Shown in pieces: positions 26,691-35,800 of a stretch of DNA of 64,000 nucleotides (the stretch's first letter is position 1; every line of letters begins with the position of its first letter). The DNA lies in contig CAJFNQ010000017.1 in NCBI GenBank assembly GCA_904394975.1, positions 1 through 64,000 of the forward strand, written 5' to 3'. A model generated the notes under the pieces. That model did no database searches, had not been told where the DNA came from, and saw nothing but the letters and a program-made list of their open reading frames with translations. This stretch comes from Metaruminococcus_A gallistercoris (GTDB lineage: Bacteria > Bacillota > Clostridia > Oscillospirales > Ruminococcaceae). Made by a program: the position numbers and the translations under genes.

Positions 26691-27693
26691 TAATCTTTCT
26701 ATTTTTATTCCTCACGCGGGTTGTCCCAATCAGTGCAGTTTTTGCAATCAGAAAATTATTTCCGGTAAAATCAAAGCACCGTCGCCAAAAGAAGTTGAAG
26801 TGTTTTTACAAAAAAATGTTCCGATGCTGAAAAACCCCAAGCAGACAGAAATCGCCTTTTTCGGCGGGAGTTTTACGGCGATTGACCGGGATTATATGAT
26901 ATCGCTTTTAAGAGTAGCCGCACAGTTTGTTGCAGACTATGATCTTATGGGAATCCGTGTTTCGACCCGCCCGGATGCTGTGGATGAGGAGATTTGCAGC
27001 ATCTTAAAGGTGTATGGTGTTACAGTTGTAGAACTCGGCGCGCAGAGTATGGATGATTCGGTCCTTACCGCGAATGAAAGAGGGCATTCTGTAAACGATG
27101 TAATTGCGGCCTGTTCACTGCTTAGGCGAAACGGCTTTCAGTTAGGTTTGCAGATGATGACTGGGCTTTATAAAAGCAGTCCGGAGATTGACCGGAAAAC
27201 AGCAGAAAGCTTTGTAACGTTACAACCGGATATGGTTCGTATCTACCCGGCAATCACATTGAAATACACAAAGCTGGAACAATATTATCGTTCGGGCGGA
27301 TACCTGCCTCAAACATTGGAAGAAGCAGTTGAGCTTTGCTCGGCGCTTCTTGTTTTGTTTGATGATGCGAATATTCCGGTTATTCGTTTGGGATTACATG
27401 CGTCGGAAGAGTTGAAAAACGGCTATGTCGCAGGCCCGTATCATCCCGCGTTCCGGGAACTGTGTGAAAGCAGGCTGATGTATCACAAAGCCTGCGAAAT
27501 CTTAAAAAGTGTTCCAAAGGGAAATGTAACGCTGGAAGTTGCGCCGTCTTCTGTTTCCAAGATGGTAGGACAAAGACGGGAAAACCTTAAAAAATTGCAT
27601 GAAAACGGATATTGTGTTAAACTTGTAAGCAGTGCGTGTTTAAAGTGCTATGAAGTGAGATTATGTAACAAGGAGGTGCCCGGTTGTTTTTAA
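26680..27693 (+). CDS. Elp3-like radical SAM protein
   Basis: The N-terminus holds the cluster motif CPNQCSFC (Cys15, Cys19, Cys22), followed by FFGGSFTAID and RVSTRPDAVDEE, an Elp3-type radical-SAM barrel. There is no C-terminal acetyltransferase domain as in true Elp3, and at 337 residues it matches the short form found beside rnc and smc in Clostridia. A C-terminal segment ACLKCYEVRLC adds three cysteines. It overlaps both rnc (11 bases) and smc (10 bases), so it is firmly in the operon. The substrate is unknown; tRNA or another RNA is a guess from Elp3. Confidence 0.82.
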   Translation: MKHSNLSIFIPHAGCPNQCSFCNQKIISGKIKAPSPKEVEVFLQKNVPMLKNPKQTEIAFFGGSFTAIDRDYMISLLRVAAQFVADYDLMGIRVSTRPDAVDEEICSILKVYGVTVVELGAQSMDDSVLTANERGHSVNDVIAACSLLRRNGFQLGLQMMTGLYKSSPEIDRKTAESFVTLQPDMVRIYPAITLKYTKLEQYYRSGGYLPQTLEEAVELCSALLVLFDDANIPVIRLGLHASEELKNGYVAGPYHPAFRELCESRLMYHKACEILKSVPKGNVTLEVAPSSVSKMVGQRRENLKKLHENGYCVKLVSSACLKCYEVRLCNKEVPGCF

Positions 27694-30600
27694 AGTCACT
27701 GGAATTACATGGATTTAAATCCTTTCCGGATCGAACTAAATTAGAGTTTGGCGATGGTATTACTGCCGTTGTCGGACCGAACGGAAGTGGAAAAAGCAAT
27801 ATCAGTGATGCAGTGCGCTGGGTACTTGGGGAGCAGTCCACAAAAACTCTGCGTGGCGCTAAAATGGAAGATGTGATCTTTGGAGGAACCCAGCTTCGGA
27901 AACCGCAGGGATTCGCAGAGGTTTCCATTACCATAGATAATTCTTCCGGGCTTCTTGCCGTTGACAGCGATACTGTGACAATTACGCGAAAATACTATCG
28001 TTCCACAGAAAGCGAATATCTCATTAACGGTTCTCAGGTTCGTTTAAAAGACATCAACGAGCTGTTAATGGATACTGGCCTTGGCCGTGATGGTTATTCT
28101 ATGGTCGGTCAGGGAAAAATTGCAGAGATTGTTGGAGCGAAAAGCGCGGAACGCCGTGAGATTTTTGAAGAAGCGGCGGGTATTTCCAAATTCCGTTATC
28201 GTAAAGAGGAATCAGAACGCCGATTGAAAATGGCGGAAGAAAACCTTCTCCGGTTGATGGATATTTTAAAAGAACTGGAAGACCGACTTGGTCCTTTAAA
28301 GACTCAGTCGGAAAAGGCGCGCCTTTATTTGGATTATGCCAATCAAAAAAAAGAACTGGAACTTTCTTTTTGGCTGGAGCAGTTGGAACGGCTGACCCAG
28401 CGCCTTCGCGACGAAGACAACAAGCTTACAATCGCGAACGGTGAATGCGAAGAGATCGATCAGGCTGTAAATTATTTGGAAGAGCAAATTCAGGAAGCAT
28501 ATACGTTTATGCAGGGATGTATGACACTTTCCGAGCAGCTTCGCGCCGAAAAACAAGAAGTTGAGCGCGAAAACGCGCAGGCGGCTTCTCGAATTGCGGT
28601 CATCGAAAATGATATTTTGCATCATCATGAGACCGTTGAACGGATTGAAAATGAGATTCGTTCGCTTAAGAATTCGGATGATGAAATCCAGAAAGAAATC
28701 GATCTTCGGCGGCAGTCTACCGTGGATAAACAAAATGAAGTTGCTCAGCTGGAAGATCGCAATCGTGAAGAGCAGGAGAAGCTGAATGCAGCTTCTGAGC
28801 AAACAAATGAATTTACGAAACGAGCAGATGCGTTGCGCGCAAAAAGCGGCGCGCTGGCTCTTCAAAAGTCTGAAAGCACTCTGAGGCTGGAAATTGAGGA
28901 AAAACGAGCCGCTGAACTGAATGATGTATTAGATAACGCCAATCAGCAGATGGAAACGTTTAGCCAGCAGAGCGATGAAGCAGAAATGCGTTTGAAACAG
29001 GCTGTACAGACGAAAAGTGAAAATGCGGAATCACTGCAATCTTTGGAAAATTCACTTGCCGGTTATCAGATAAAGCTGCGCAGCCGCGCAGAAAAGCTTA
29101 ATCAGGCTGTTGCTTTGTTAAATGAACTGGAACTGCAGTTAAAAGAAAAACAGCAGAGAATTTCGCTCTTAACAGAACTAGAGCGAAATATGGAAGGCTT
29201 TTCCGGCAGTGTTAAAGCAGTTTTACGCGCGAAAGATTCCGGACAAATTCGAGGTATCTTTGGGTCGGTTGCACAGCTTATTTCTGTGGAAAGCCGTTAT
29301 TCTGTTGCTGTTGAAATCGCTTTGGGCGGTGCTATGCAGAATATCGTGGTGGAAAACGAAGCAACGGCAAAAGCGGCAATCCGTTTATTAAAAGAGAAAA
29401 AAGCTGGTCGCGCTACGTTTTTGCCGCTTACCTCTGTAAAGGGAAATCACTTGTCAAATCCATCCGTTTCCAAAGAGATGGGATATGTTGCGGTTGCAAG
29501 TGAACTTGTTTCCTGTGATGAACGGTTCCGTTCGATTGCCGAATCGCTTTTGGGCAGAATTGTCATCGTTGAGGATATTGATGCCGCTGTTGCAATTGCT
29601 CAAAAATATGGATATAAATTCCGCATCGTTACTTTGGATGGACAGGTTGTTAACGCAGGTGGTTCAATTACTGGCGGCTTTATTGCGCGCAGCCAGGGAA
29701 TTTTGAGCCGAAAGAATGATATTGACCGGTTGAAAAAAGAATCGGAAGCACTGGTTTCCAAACGGGATATTGCTTTGCGGGAAAAAGATGATCTCGCGCA
29801 GGAGAACGCGAAACTAAATGCAGAAGTGCAGGCGATTCAGAGTGAGATTCAATCCCGAAACGAGGATACGATTCGTCTGGATGCGGAGATTAACCACCTG
29901 CGGATGGTGTCTGAACAGTTAAAACAGCAAAGTGAAACGTTTGTGGAACAAATCGAAAAGCAGAAACAGGAATTGTTGGATATCCGAGAAGCTTCTCTTG
30001 TAAAACAGCAGGAACTTGCTCAACTGGAAAAAGACTTAACTGAAATACAGGGTGAGTTATCTTGCTTGGAAGGCAGTAACGCCGAGGCGGCAGAACAGGT
30101 TAATCGTATCGTTGATGAGATTTCTCAAAGAAAAGTATCCATTGCAGAGCTGTACAAAGAGATTGAGGGCTTAAATGAATTTATTTCTGATTTGGAATTG
30201 CGAAGAGTAAATTCGGCTGCGTCTTCCAAACAGATGGAAGACCAGATCGCGCAGGTAAAGCAGGCTGTTTTAGAATTAGCGGAAGAAAAGAAGAACATAG
30301 AAGTTCAGATTGGTGACAGGGAAAAATCGTTAAGCGATTTTGACCAGCGCATTTCGGAAGCTTTAAAACAGAGGGAAGAGCACGAGGGAAAAACAACCCG
30401 ACTTCGCGGTGAACAAAAAGGATACAGCGAACGGCGAGAACAACTGATTCGTGAGTCCGCTCATCTGGAAGAGCAGAAACTTGCCACCCAAAAGGAATAT
30501 GACGGGATTATCAGTCAGATGTGGGCTGAGTACGAATTAACGCCGTCGCAGGCGGCTCACTTTACAAAGCCGGCTGATCAGTTCGAAAATCTTCCGCAGC

Positions 30601-31256
30601 AGTTGTCTGCGATACGGTTAAAGATTAAAAATCTCGGAAGTGTGAATCTTTCCGCTGTAGAGGAATATAAAGAAGTCAAACAGCGGCATGAATATCTGAC
30701 CAAACAAATTGAAGACGTTGAAGAATCAAGAAAAGAACTTGGTCGTTTGATTTCAGAATTGACCGAAAATATGAAAGAGCTTTTTTCTGAAAGCTTTGAA
30801 AAAATCAACCGCAACTTTTCTCAGATTTTCTCTGATTTGTTTGGCGGAGGAAAAGGCGAGCTTGTGTTAACGGAACCGGATAATTTGCTGGAGTCGGGCA
30901 TAGAGATCAATGTGCAGCCGCCCGGAAAAGTAATCCGTAACCTGTCAGCGCTTTCCGGCGGAGAGCAGGCTTTTGTAGCAATCGCTATATATTTTGCAAT
31001 ATTGAAGGTTCGTCCCGCGCCTTTTTGCATCCTGGATGAAATTGAAGCTGCGCTGGATGATGTGAATGTTTCCAAATACGCGCACTACCTTCGTTCATAC
31101 AGCGATCATACCCAGTTTATTTTGATCACTCACCGGCGGGGTACCATGGAAGAAGCGGATGTTCTTTATGGTGTTACCATGCAGCAGGAAGGAATCTCGA
31201 AATTGCTGCGGCTTAATGTTGGCGAAGTGGAACAGCGTATTGGAAAACTTACATAG
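27684..31256 (+). CDS. smc: Chromosome partition protein SMC
   Basis: SMC compacts and separates sister chromosomes as a ring with ScpA and ScpB. Walker A is GPNGSGKSNI near residues 31-40; the C-terminal half has the ABC signature LSALSGGEQAF and Walker B CILDEIEAALDD. Two long coiled-coil stretches (about 165-500 and 680-1020) flank a globular hinge (about 515-670). At 1190 residues it is full length. The start is TTG 27684, six bases after AAGGAGGTG. It overlaps the preceding radical-SAM gene. scpA and scpB are not in the window. Confidence 0.97.
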   Translation: MFLKSLELHGFKSFPDRTKLEFGDGITAVVGPNGSGKSNISDAVRWVLGEQSTKTLRGAKMEDVIFGGTQLRKPQGFAEVSITIDNSSGLLAVDSDTVTITRKYYRSTESEYLINGSQVRLKDINELLMDTGLGRDGYSMVGQGKIAEIVGAKSAERREIFEEAAGISKFRYRKEESERRLKMAEENLLRLMDILKELEDRLGPLKTQSEKARLYLDYANQKKELELSFWLEQLERLTQRLRDEDNKLTIANGECEEIDQAVNYLEEQIQEAYTFMQGCMTLSEQLRAEKQEVERENAQAASRIAVIENDILHHHETVERIENEIRSLKNSDDEIQKEIDLRRQSTVDKQNEVAQLEDRNREEQEKLNAASEQTNEFTKRADALRAKSGALALQKSESTLRLEIEEKRAAELNDVLDNANQQMETFSQQSDEAEMRLKQAVQTKSENAESLQSLENSLAGYQIKLRSRAEKLNQAVALLNELELQLKEKQQRISLLTELERNMEGFSGSVKAVLRAKDSGQIRGIFGSVAQLISVESRYSVAVEIALGGAMQNIVVENEATAKAAIRLLKEKKAGRATFLPLTSVKGNHLSNPSVSKEMGYVAVASELVSCDERFRSIAESLLGRIVIVEDIDAAVAIAQKYGYKFRIVTLDGQVVNAGGSITGGFIARSQGILSRKNDIDRLKKESEALVSKRDIALREKDDLAQENAKLNAEVQAIQSEIQSRNEDTIRLDAEINHLRMVSEQLKQQSETFVEQIEKQKQELLDIREASLVKQQELAQLEKDLTEIQGELSCLEGSNAEAAEQVNRIVDEISQRKVSIAELYKEIEGLNEFISDLELRRVNSAASSKQMEDQIAQVKQAVLELAEEKKNIEVQIGDREKSLSDFDQRISEALKQREEHEGKTTRLRGEQKGYSERREQLIRESAHLEEQKLATQKEYDGIISQMWAEYELTPSQAAHFTKPADQFENLPQQLSAIRLKIKNLGSVNLSAVEEYKEVKQRHEYLTKQIEDVEESRKELGRLISELTENMKELFSESFEKINRNFSQIFSDLFGGGKGELVLTEPDNLLESGIEINVQPPGKVIRNLSALSGGEQAFVAIAIYFAILKVRPAPFCILDEIEAALDDVNVSKYAHYLRSYSDHTQFILITHRRGTMEEADVLYGVTMQQEGISKLLRLNVGEVEQRIGKLT

Positions 31257-31289
31257 TTATTTCATAATCACTTATTTGGAGGGGCCTAA

Positions 31290-32207
31290 ATGGGTTTATT
31301 TTCAAAAATAAAAGCTGGACTTCAAAAGACAAGATCATCCATGATGGGTGCAGTTGAAGAGATGATCAGCTCCTTTACAAAAATTGACGATGATTTGTTT
31401 GAGGAACTGGAAGAAATCCTCATTATGTCTGATGTTGGTGTTGTAACGTCGACAAAAATTTGTGACACATTGCGCAAACGTGTAAAGGAAGAACGTGTTA
31501 CAGACCCTGCACGGATTCGCGGAATGTTGAAAGAAATTGTTGCCGGAATGCTGCGTGGAGGCGAAGAATTGCAGATTCGAACAAAGCCTTCCATTATTCT
31601 TGTAATTGGTGTTAACGGCGTTGGAAAGACAACGACAATTGGGAAAATGGCTGCTGCTTTGAAAGCGGATGGCAAAAAGGTGATTTTAGGTGCCGCTGAT
31701 ACGTTTCGTGCGGCGGCAATTGATCAACTGCAGATTTGGGCAGACCGAGCAGGCGTAGAATTGGTAAAGCATACAGAAGGCTCCGATCCGGCGGCAGTGG
31801 TGTATGACGCGATTGCCGCGGGAAAGGCAAGAGGCAGTGATGTGATTATTTGCGATACTGCCGGAAGGCTGCACAACAAGAAGAATTTAATGGATGAGCT
31901 TTCTAAAATAAGCAGGGTTATTTCCAGGGAAACAGAAGGCTGTGATGTAGAAACGCTGTTAGTTCTGGATGCAACTACTGGGCAGAATGCTGTGAATCAG
32001 GCACGAGAGTTTAAAGAGGCGGCAGGCATTACCGGCATCGTATTAACTAAGCTTGACGGAACGGCTCGCGGCGGAATTGTAATTGCGATTCGCGATGAGT
32101 TAGGCCTTCCGGTTAAATTTGTCGGAGTCGGCGAAAAAATAGACGACCTTCAGCCTTTTTCCGCAGATGATTTTGTTGACGCATTGTTTGAGGGAGATAC
32201 AGAATGA
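31290..32207 (+). CDS. ftsY: Signal recognition particle receptor FtsY
   Basis: FtsY docks SRP-ribosome complexes at the membrane for cotranslational insertion. The NG domain is complete: a helical N part, then GVNGVGKTTT, DTFRAAAIDQL, DTAGRL and TKLDGTARGG. The acidic A domain seen in Escherichia coli is missing, and the protein starts with a short amphipathic helix (GLFSKIKAGLQK) that can bind membrane, as is normal in Gram-positives. The length is 305 residues. TTGGAGGGG precedes the ATG. It follows smc by 33 bases; ffh is not in view. Its stop overlaps rdgB as ATGA. Confidence 0.97.
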   Translation: MGLFSKIKAGLQKTRSSMMGAVEEMISSFTKIDDDLFEELEEILIMSDVGVVTSTKICDTLRKRVKEERVTDPARIRGMLKEIVAGMLRGGEELQIRTKPSIILVIGVNGVGKTTTIGKMAAALKADGKKVILGAADTFRAAAIDQLQIWADRAGVELVKHTEGSDPAAVVYDAIAAGKARGSDVIICDTAGRLHNKKNLMDELSKISRVISRETEGCDVETLLVLDATTGQNAVNQAREFKEAAGITGIVLTKLDGTARGGIVIAIRDELGLPVKFVGVGEKIDDLQPFSADDFVDALFEGDTE

Positions 32208-32806
32208 AACTGGTCATTGCAACAAAAAACAAAGGAAAACTCGCTGAATTTGAACGGCTTTTGAGTCCTTTAGGGTATGAGGTACTGTCTCAGGCGGATT
32301 GCGGCATACAAGGTCAGGCGGAGGAAAACGGAAATAGTTTTCAGGAAAACGCTCAGCTGAAAGCGGAATATGTTTTTCAGCGCACCGGGTGTACAACATT
32401 GGCGGATGATTCGGGCTTATGTGTGGACGCTTTGGACGGTCGGCCGGGAATCTTTTCTGCACGGTACGGCGGCCCCGGGTTAACCGATTCGGATCGTGTT
32501 CAATTGTTGTTGAACGAATTGGCTGATGTTCCGGAAGAAAAACGGACAGCGTACTTTGCTTGCGCAATCTGCCTGATTTATCCGGATGGGGAAAAAGATA
32601 TTGTGTTTGAAACCTGTGAGGGAACGATCGGCAGAGAGCCGGTAGGGGAGAATGGTTTTGGTTACGACCCGGTGTTTATGGTCGACGGAAAAAGTTTTTC
32701 ACAGATTAACGGTACTGATAAAGATTGTATCAGCCATCGTGGCAAAGCGCTTCGAAGGGTTTTTGAATTATTAAAGGAGAAAAAAGAAGGTTATGATCAC
32801 AAGTAA
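32204..32806 (+). CDS. rdgB: XTP/dITP diphosphatase (RdgB/HAM1)
   Basis: This enzyme clears inosine, xanthosine and similar nucleotides from the pool before they enter DNA. The start TKNKGKLAEFE and the central LADDSGLCVDALDGRPGIF are family hallmarks; SHRGKAL near the C-terminus binds the base. At 200 residues it is complete. The ATG overlaps the ftsY stop, and its 3' end overlaps yhbY by 14 bases. Confidence 0.96.
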   Translation: MKLVIATKNKGKLAEFERLLSPLGYEVLSQADCGIQGQAEENGNSFQENAQLKAEYVFQRTGCTTLADDSGLCVDALDGRPGIFSARYGGPGLTDSDRVQLLLNELADVPEEKRTAYFACAICLIYPDGEKDIVFETCEGTIGREPVGENGFGYDPVFMVDGKSFSQINGTDKDCISHRGKALRRVFELLKEKKEGYDHK

Positions 32807-33080
32807 ACAGCGCGCATATTTAAGAAAACTTGCAAATGGAATCGATACGATTTTGCAGATTGGAAAGTCGGGTATAGGAGAAACTCTGATTGCTCAGGTG
32901 GATGATGCTCTTACAGCACGGGAACTGGTGAAAATCAGGGTTTTGGAAACCTCGCCGCTTACCCCGCGTGAAGCATGTGGGGAGCTTGCGGAAGTTCTTC
33001 ACGCAGAACCGGTGCAGGTAATCGGTACCAGGTTTGTTCTTTATCGAAAAAATCCGGAAACACCGACGATTGTACTTTAG
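32793..33080 (+). CDS. yhbY: YhbY family ribosome-associated RNA-binding protein
   Basis: This 95-residue protein is a single CRM domain. The signature GKSGIGETLI matches the GxxG loop of the family, and KIRVLETSP and VIGTRFVLYRK follow. Homologues bind pre-50S particles. The ATG at 32793 sits inside the end of rdgB, after AAAGGAG. It precedes nadD, a common clostridial order. Confidence 0.93.
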   Translation: MITSKQRAYLRKLANGIDTILQIGKSGIGETLIAQVDDALTARELVKIRVLETSPLTPREACGELAEVLHAEPVQVIGTRFVLYRKNPETPTIVL

Positions 33081-33105
33081 CTTTTAAAAGCAGGTGGCAT
33101 TGATT

Positions 33106-33747
33106 ATGCAAAAGCAGAGGATCGCAATTTTAGGCGGTACATTTAATCCGATTCACAATGGACATATTCGACTCGCGTTAGCTTGCCATAATGAATGTGC
33201 TTTTGACAAGATTCTTCTTATTCCGGCAAATGTTCCTCCGCATAAACAAACACCGGATCTTTGTTCTCAAGATGACAGAATGAAAATGTGTCAAATCGCT
33301 GTAAAGGGAAATCCCTTGTTTGAAGTGTCTGATATTGAATTCCGCCTTGGAGGGACAAGTTATACGGTTAACACGCTTCATGCGCTGGTTCAACTTTATC
33401 CGCAGACGGAGTTTTTTTTGATCGTAGGAAGCGATATGTTTTTTACCTTTCGCCAGTGGAAAAAATATAAGGAAATTCTTCAAATGGCAACTCTCGTAGC
33501 AGCTTCCAGAAACCAGAAAGAACATCAAAAGATGCTTGCGTTGAGAAACAGCTTTTTACAGGAAGGTTTTTCGGTAACGGTGGTCGATAATCAGGTTTAC
33601 GAGGTTTCTTCCACACAGCTGCGTTGCGCATTAAAGTCTGGACAAGATGTATCCGATTATCTGCCGGCTGGAGTTTACCAATACATTCAGATGCATCATT
33701 TATTTGGCGGTGAAGAAATTGCTGGATTTAAAAATACCGGAAGATGA
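33106..33747 (+). CDS. nadD: Nicotinate-nucleotide adenylyltransferase
   Basis: NadD adenylates nicotinate mononucleotide in NAD synthesis. The nucleotidyltransferase motif GGTFNPIHNGH is near residues 9-19, and the second motif VSSTQLRCALK (an ISSTxIR variant) is close to the C-terminus. AGGTGG at 33092-33097 supports the ATG at 33106 over a GTG at 33094 that overlaps it, giving 213 residues. The tail overlaps yqeK. Confidence 0.95.
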   Translation: MQKQRIAILGGTFNPIHNGHIRLALACHNECAFDKILLIPANVPPHKQTPDLCSQDDRMKMCQIAVKGNPLFEVSDIEFRLGGTSYTVNTLHALVQLYPQTEFFLIVGSDMFFTFRQWKKYKEILQMATLVAASRNQKEHQKMLALRNSFLQEGFSVTVVDNQVYEVSSTQLRCALKSGQDVSDYLPAGVYQYIQMHHLFGGEEIAGFKNTGR

Positions 33748-34339
33748 GATTATTGTTTTGCTGCAGAGAATGCTTTCAAAAAAGCGGTTTCTGCACAGTG
33801 TTGCCGTGTCGAAAAGTGCGGTCGAACTCGCAAAAATATATGGAGCAGACCAGAAAAAGGCGTATATCGCCGGTTTGACACATGACGTTTGTAAAGATAT
33901 ATCGAAAGAAAAGCAGTTGCAAATGGCGGACGAATTTGCTATAATCTTAACCGAATCTGAGCGATTGTGTCCGAAATTGTGGCATGCAATTGTCGGTTCA
34001 GAGTATATAAAGCGCTATATATGCGACGATGCGGAAATTGTGTCGGCAGTGCGTTATCATACTACTGCAAAAGCCGATATGAAACTTTTGGATAAAATAA
34101 TTTATGTGGCAGATTGCGTTTCTTCTGACAGAGATTTTCCGGGCGTGGAAGAATTCAGACAATTGTCCCGTGAAAGCCTAGATGAAGTAATTTTTAAAAT
34201 GTGCCGGGTTGTGTTGTCAGAACTTTTAGATGAGGGTTTTCCGCTTCATCCAGATACGCTAAGCGCTTACAATCAACTTTGTGTGAATAAACTGGAGGTG
34301 CTGTATGGCACAGAAACATGTTTCGACCAAACGAAATAA
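33719..34339 (+). CDS. yqeK: HD-domain nucleotide phosphohydrolase YqeK
   Basis: YqeK proteins hydrolyse symmetrical diadenosine tetraphosphate. An HD domain is plain: FLHSVAVSK, GLTHDVCKD, LWHAIVGSEY and RYHTTAKADM, ending with YVADCVSSDRDFPGVE. The frame is open to 33647, inside nadD. GGTGA at 33709-33713 best suits a TTG at 33719; a GTG at 33710 is the alternative. The gene thus overlaps nadD by about 29 bases and ends after the LCP gene has begun, so three genes are chained by overlaps. Confidence 0.9.
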   Translation: MLDLKIPEDEIIVLLQRMLSKKRFLHSVAVSKSAVELAKIYGADQKKAYIAGLTHDVCKDISKEKQLQMADEFAIILTESERLCPKLWHAIVGSEYIKRYICDDAEIVSAVRYHTTAKADMKLLDKIIYVADCVSSDRDFPGVEEFRQLSRESLDEVIFKMCRVVLSELLDEGFPLHPDTLSAYNQLCVNKLEVLYGTETCFDQTK

Positions 34340-35417
34340 GAAAAAAAAGTCAGTTAAAAATCGGGTAATCGCAGTAATATGCGTTCTTTTGATTCTTATT
34401 TCTGTTGTTGTGATTGCAGGCGCGGTTGTAATGAACAGCCGTATTTTTCAGGGAAGCGAAGGCAGTATCAGTTCAGAAATACAAACGCAAGAAGAAATTA
34501 AAGAGGATGTAGTAAATTTCCTTGTTTGCGGTATTGATGACGAAGAAGGTCGTGGACTTGGTGAACGTACAGACCTTATCATGTATGTGAGCTTTGACGT
34601 AAAAGCCAAAAAAGTCAACGTTCTTCAAATTCCGCGTGATACTTATGTGGAAACAACTTCAACCAATAAAATCAATGCGGTCTATTCCCGTAAGGAAGAT
34701 GGCGGAATTGAAGGTCTAGCAAAAGAAATCAATGATATGTTTGCACTTCCGGTCGACCATTACGCAACTATTAAAATGGATGGATTCAAGGAACTTGTCG
34801 ATGCGATCGGCGGTGTTACCATGAATGTTCCTTATGAATATGATTGGGGCGGCGGACTTAAACTGGAGCCTGGAGTTCAAACGTTAGACGGTGCTCATGC
34901 GGAGATTATCGTACGTCATCGCGGTGCAGCGGGTAGTTCAAGTGGCAACTATGCTTTAGGTGATATTTCAAGACTTCAGGTACAGCGTTTGTTTATTGCT
35001 GCTATGATTGAGCAGATGCTTTCGCTTTCCAAATCGGATTTGTTAGGTATGGCTCCTACATTGCTCAAATATGTTTCTACCGATTTGACTCCTGCTCAGT
35101 TGATGGGCTTTATGGATGTTGTCAACGGACTGGATATGGAGGATATGGTTATGTACCTGCTTCCGGGTGAAGGGATTCCGCCCTCTTATGCCAATTACAG
35201 CGTTCATACCGAGGCAACGGCAGAGCTGTTGAATGAGCATTTTCGTCCGTATTCTGAGGATGTTCCTGCTGAAGAACTAAATTGTGTTGAGAAATATAAT
35301 AGTTCGACAAACCTCGACAATAACGAGGGTGTTTTAGGAGAAATTGTTGGAACAGATTCTGGAAAAACGCCGCATTCATCATCGTCTGAATCCAGCACGG
35401 ACTCTTCAAATGAATAA
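34305..35417 (+). CDS. LytR-CpsA-Psr family cell-wall glycopolymer ligase
   Basis: LCP proteins attach secondary polymers such as teichoic acids to peptidoglycan at the outer membrane face. A lysine-rich N-terminus is followed by one membrane helix (about 20-42), then the LCP domain (about 65-240) with CGIDDEEGRGLGERTDLIM split by its lipid-binding Arg and Asp, IPRDTYV, and a later conserved RHR. The last 20 residues are Ser-rich and probably disordered. GGAGGTG at 34294-34300 sets the start. It lies between yqeK and rsfS, the usual place for this gene in Firmicutes. Confidence 0.93.
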   Translation: MAQKHVSTKRNKKKKSVKNRVIAVICVLLILISVVVIAGAVVMNSRIFQGSEGSISSEIQTQEEIKEDVVNFLVCGIDDEEGRGLGERTDLIMYVSFDVKAKKVNVLQIPRDTYVETTSTNKINAVYSRKEDGGIEGLAKEINDMFALPVDHYATIKMDGFKELVDAIGGVTMNVPYEYDWGGGLKLEPGVQTLDGAHAEIIVRHRGAAGSSSGNYALGDISRLQVQRLFIAAMIEQMLSLSKSDLLGMAPTLLKYVSTDLTPAQLMGFMDVVNGLDMEDMVMYLLPGEGIPPSYANYSVHTEATAELLNEHFRPYSEDVPAEELNCVEKYNSSTNLDNNEGVLGEIVGTDSGKTPHSSSSESSTDSSNE

Positions 35418-35432
35418 AAGAAAGGAAATAAG

Positions 35433-35798
35433 ATGACGTCTTTTGAATTGTCAAAAACTATTGTTCGTATTTTAGACAAGAAAAAAGCCGATGACATTCG
35501 GCTTTTGAGGACACGTGATGTTACAATACTGGCAGATTATTTTGTGATTGCAGGAGGATCATCTACTACACAGGTGAAGTCATTGGTAGATGAGGTGGAT
35601 TTTCAACTTTCTGAAATGGGATTGCAGCCTTCGTTTATTGAGGGGTATCAGTCCAATAACTGGATTGTTTTGGATTATCACGATGTCATTGTCCACATCT
35701 TTTTAAAAGATACGCGCAATTATTATGAACTTGAACGTGTCTGGACAGATGCGGAAAATGTTGATATCAGCGATATTATCGCAGAAGGGAAAGAATAA
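35433..35798 (+). CDS. rsfS: Ribosomal silencing factor RsfS
   Basis: RsfS binds L14 and keeps the subunits apart when nutrients are short. The motif NWIVLDYHDVIVHIF and the preceding DYFVIAGGSSTTQVKSL are diagnostic. It has 121 residues and starts after AAAGGAAAT. It is two bases before leuS. Confidence 0.95.
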   Translation: MTSFELSKTIVRILDKKKADDIRLLRTRDVTILADYFVIAGGSSTTQVKSLVDEVDFQLSEMGLQPSFIEGYQSNNWIVLDYHDVIVHIFLKDTRNYYELERVWTDAENVDISDIIAEGKE

Positions 35799-35800
35799 CA

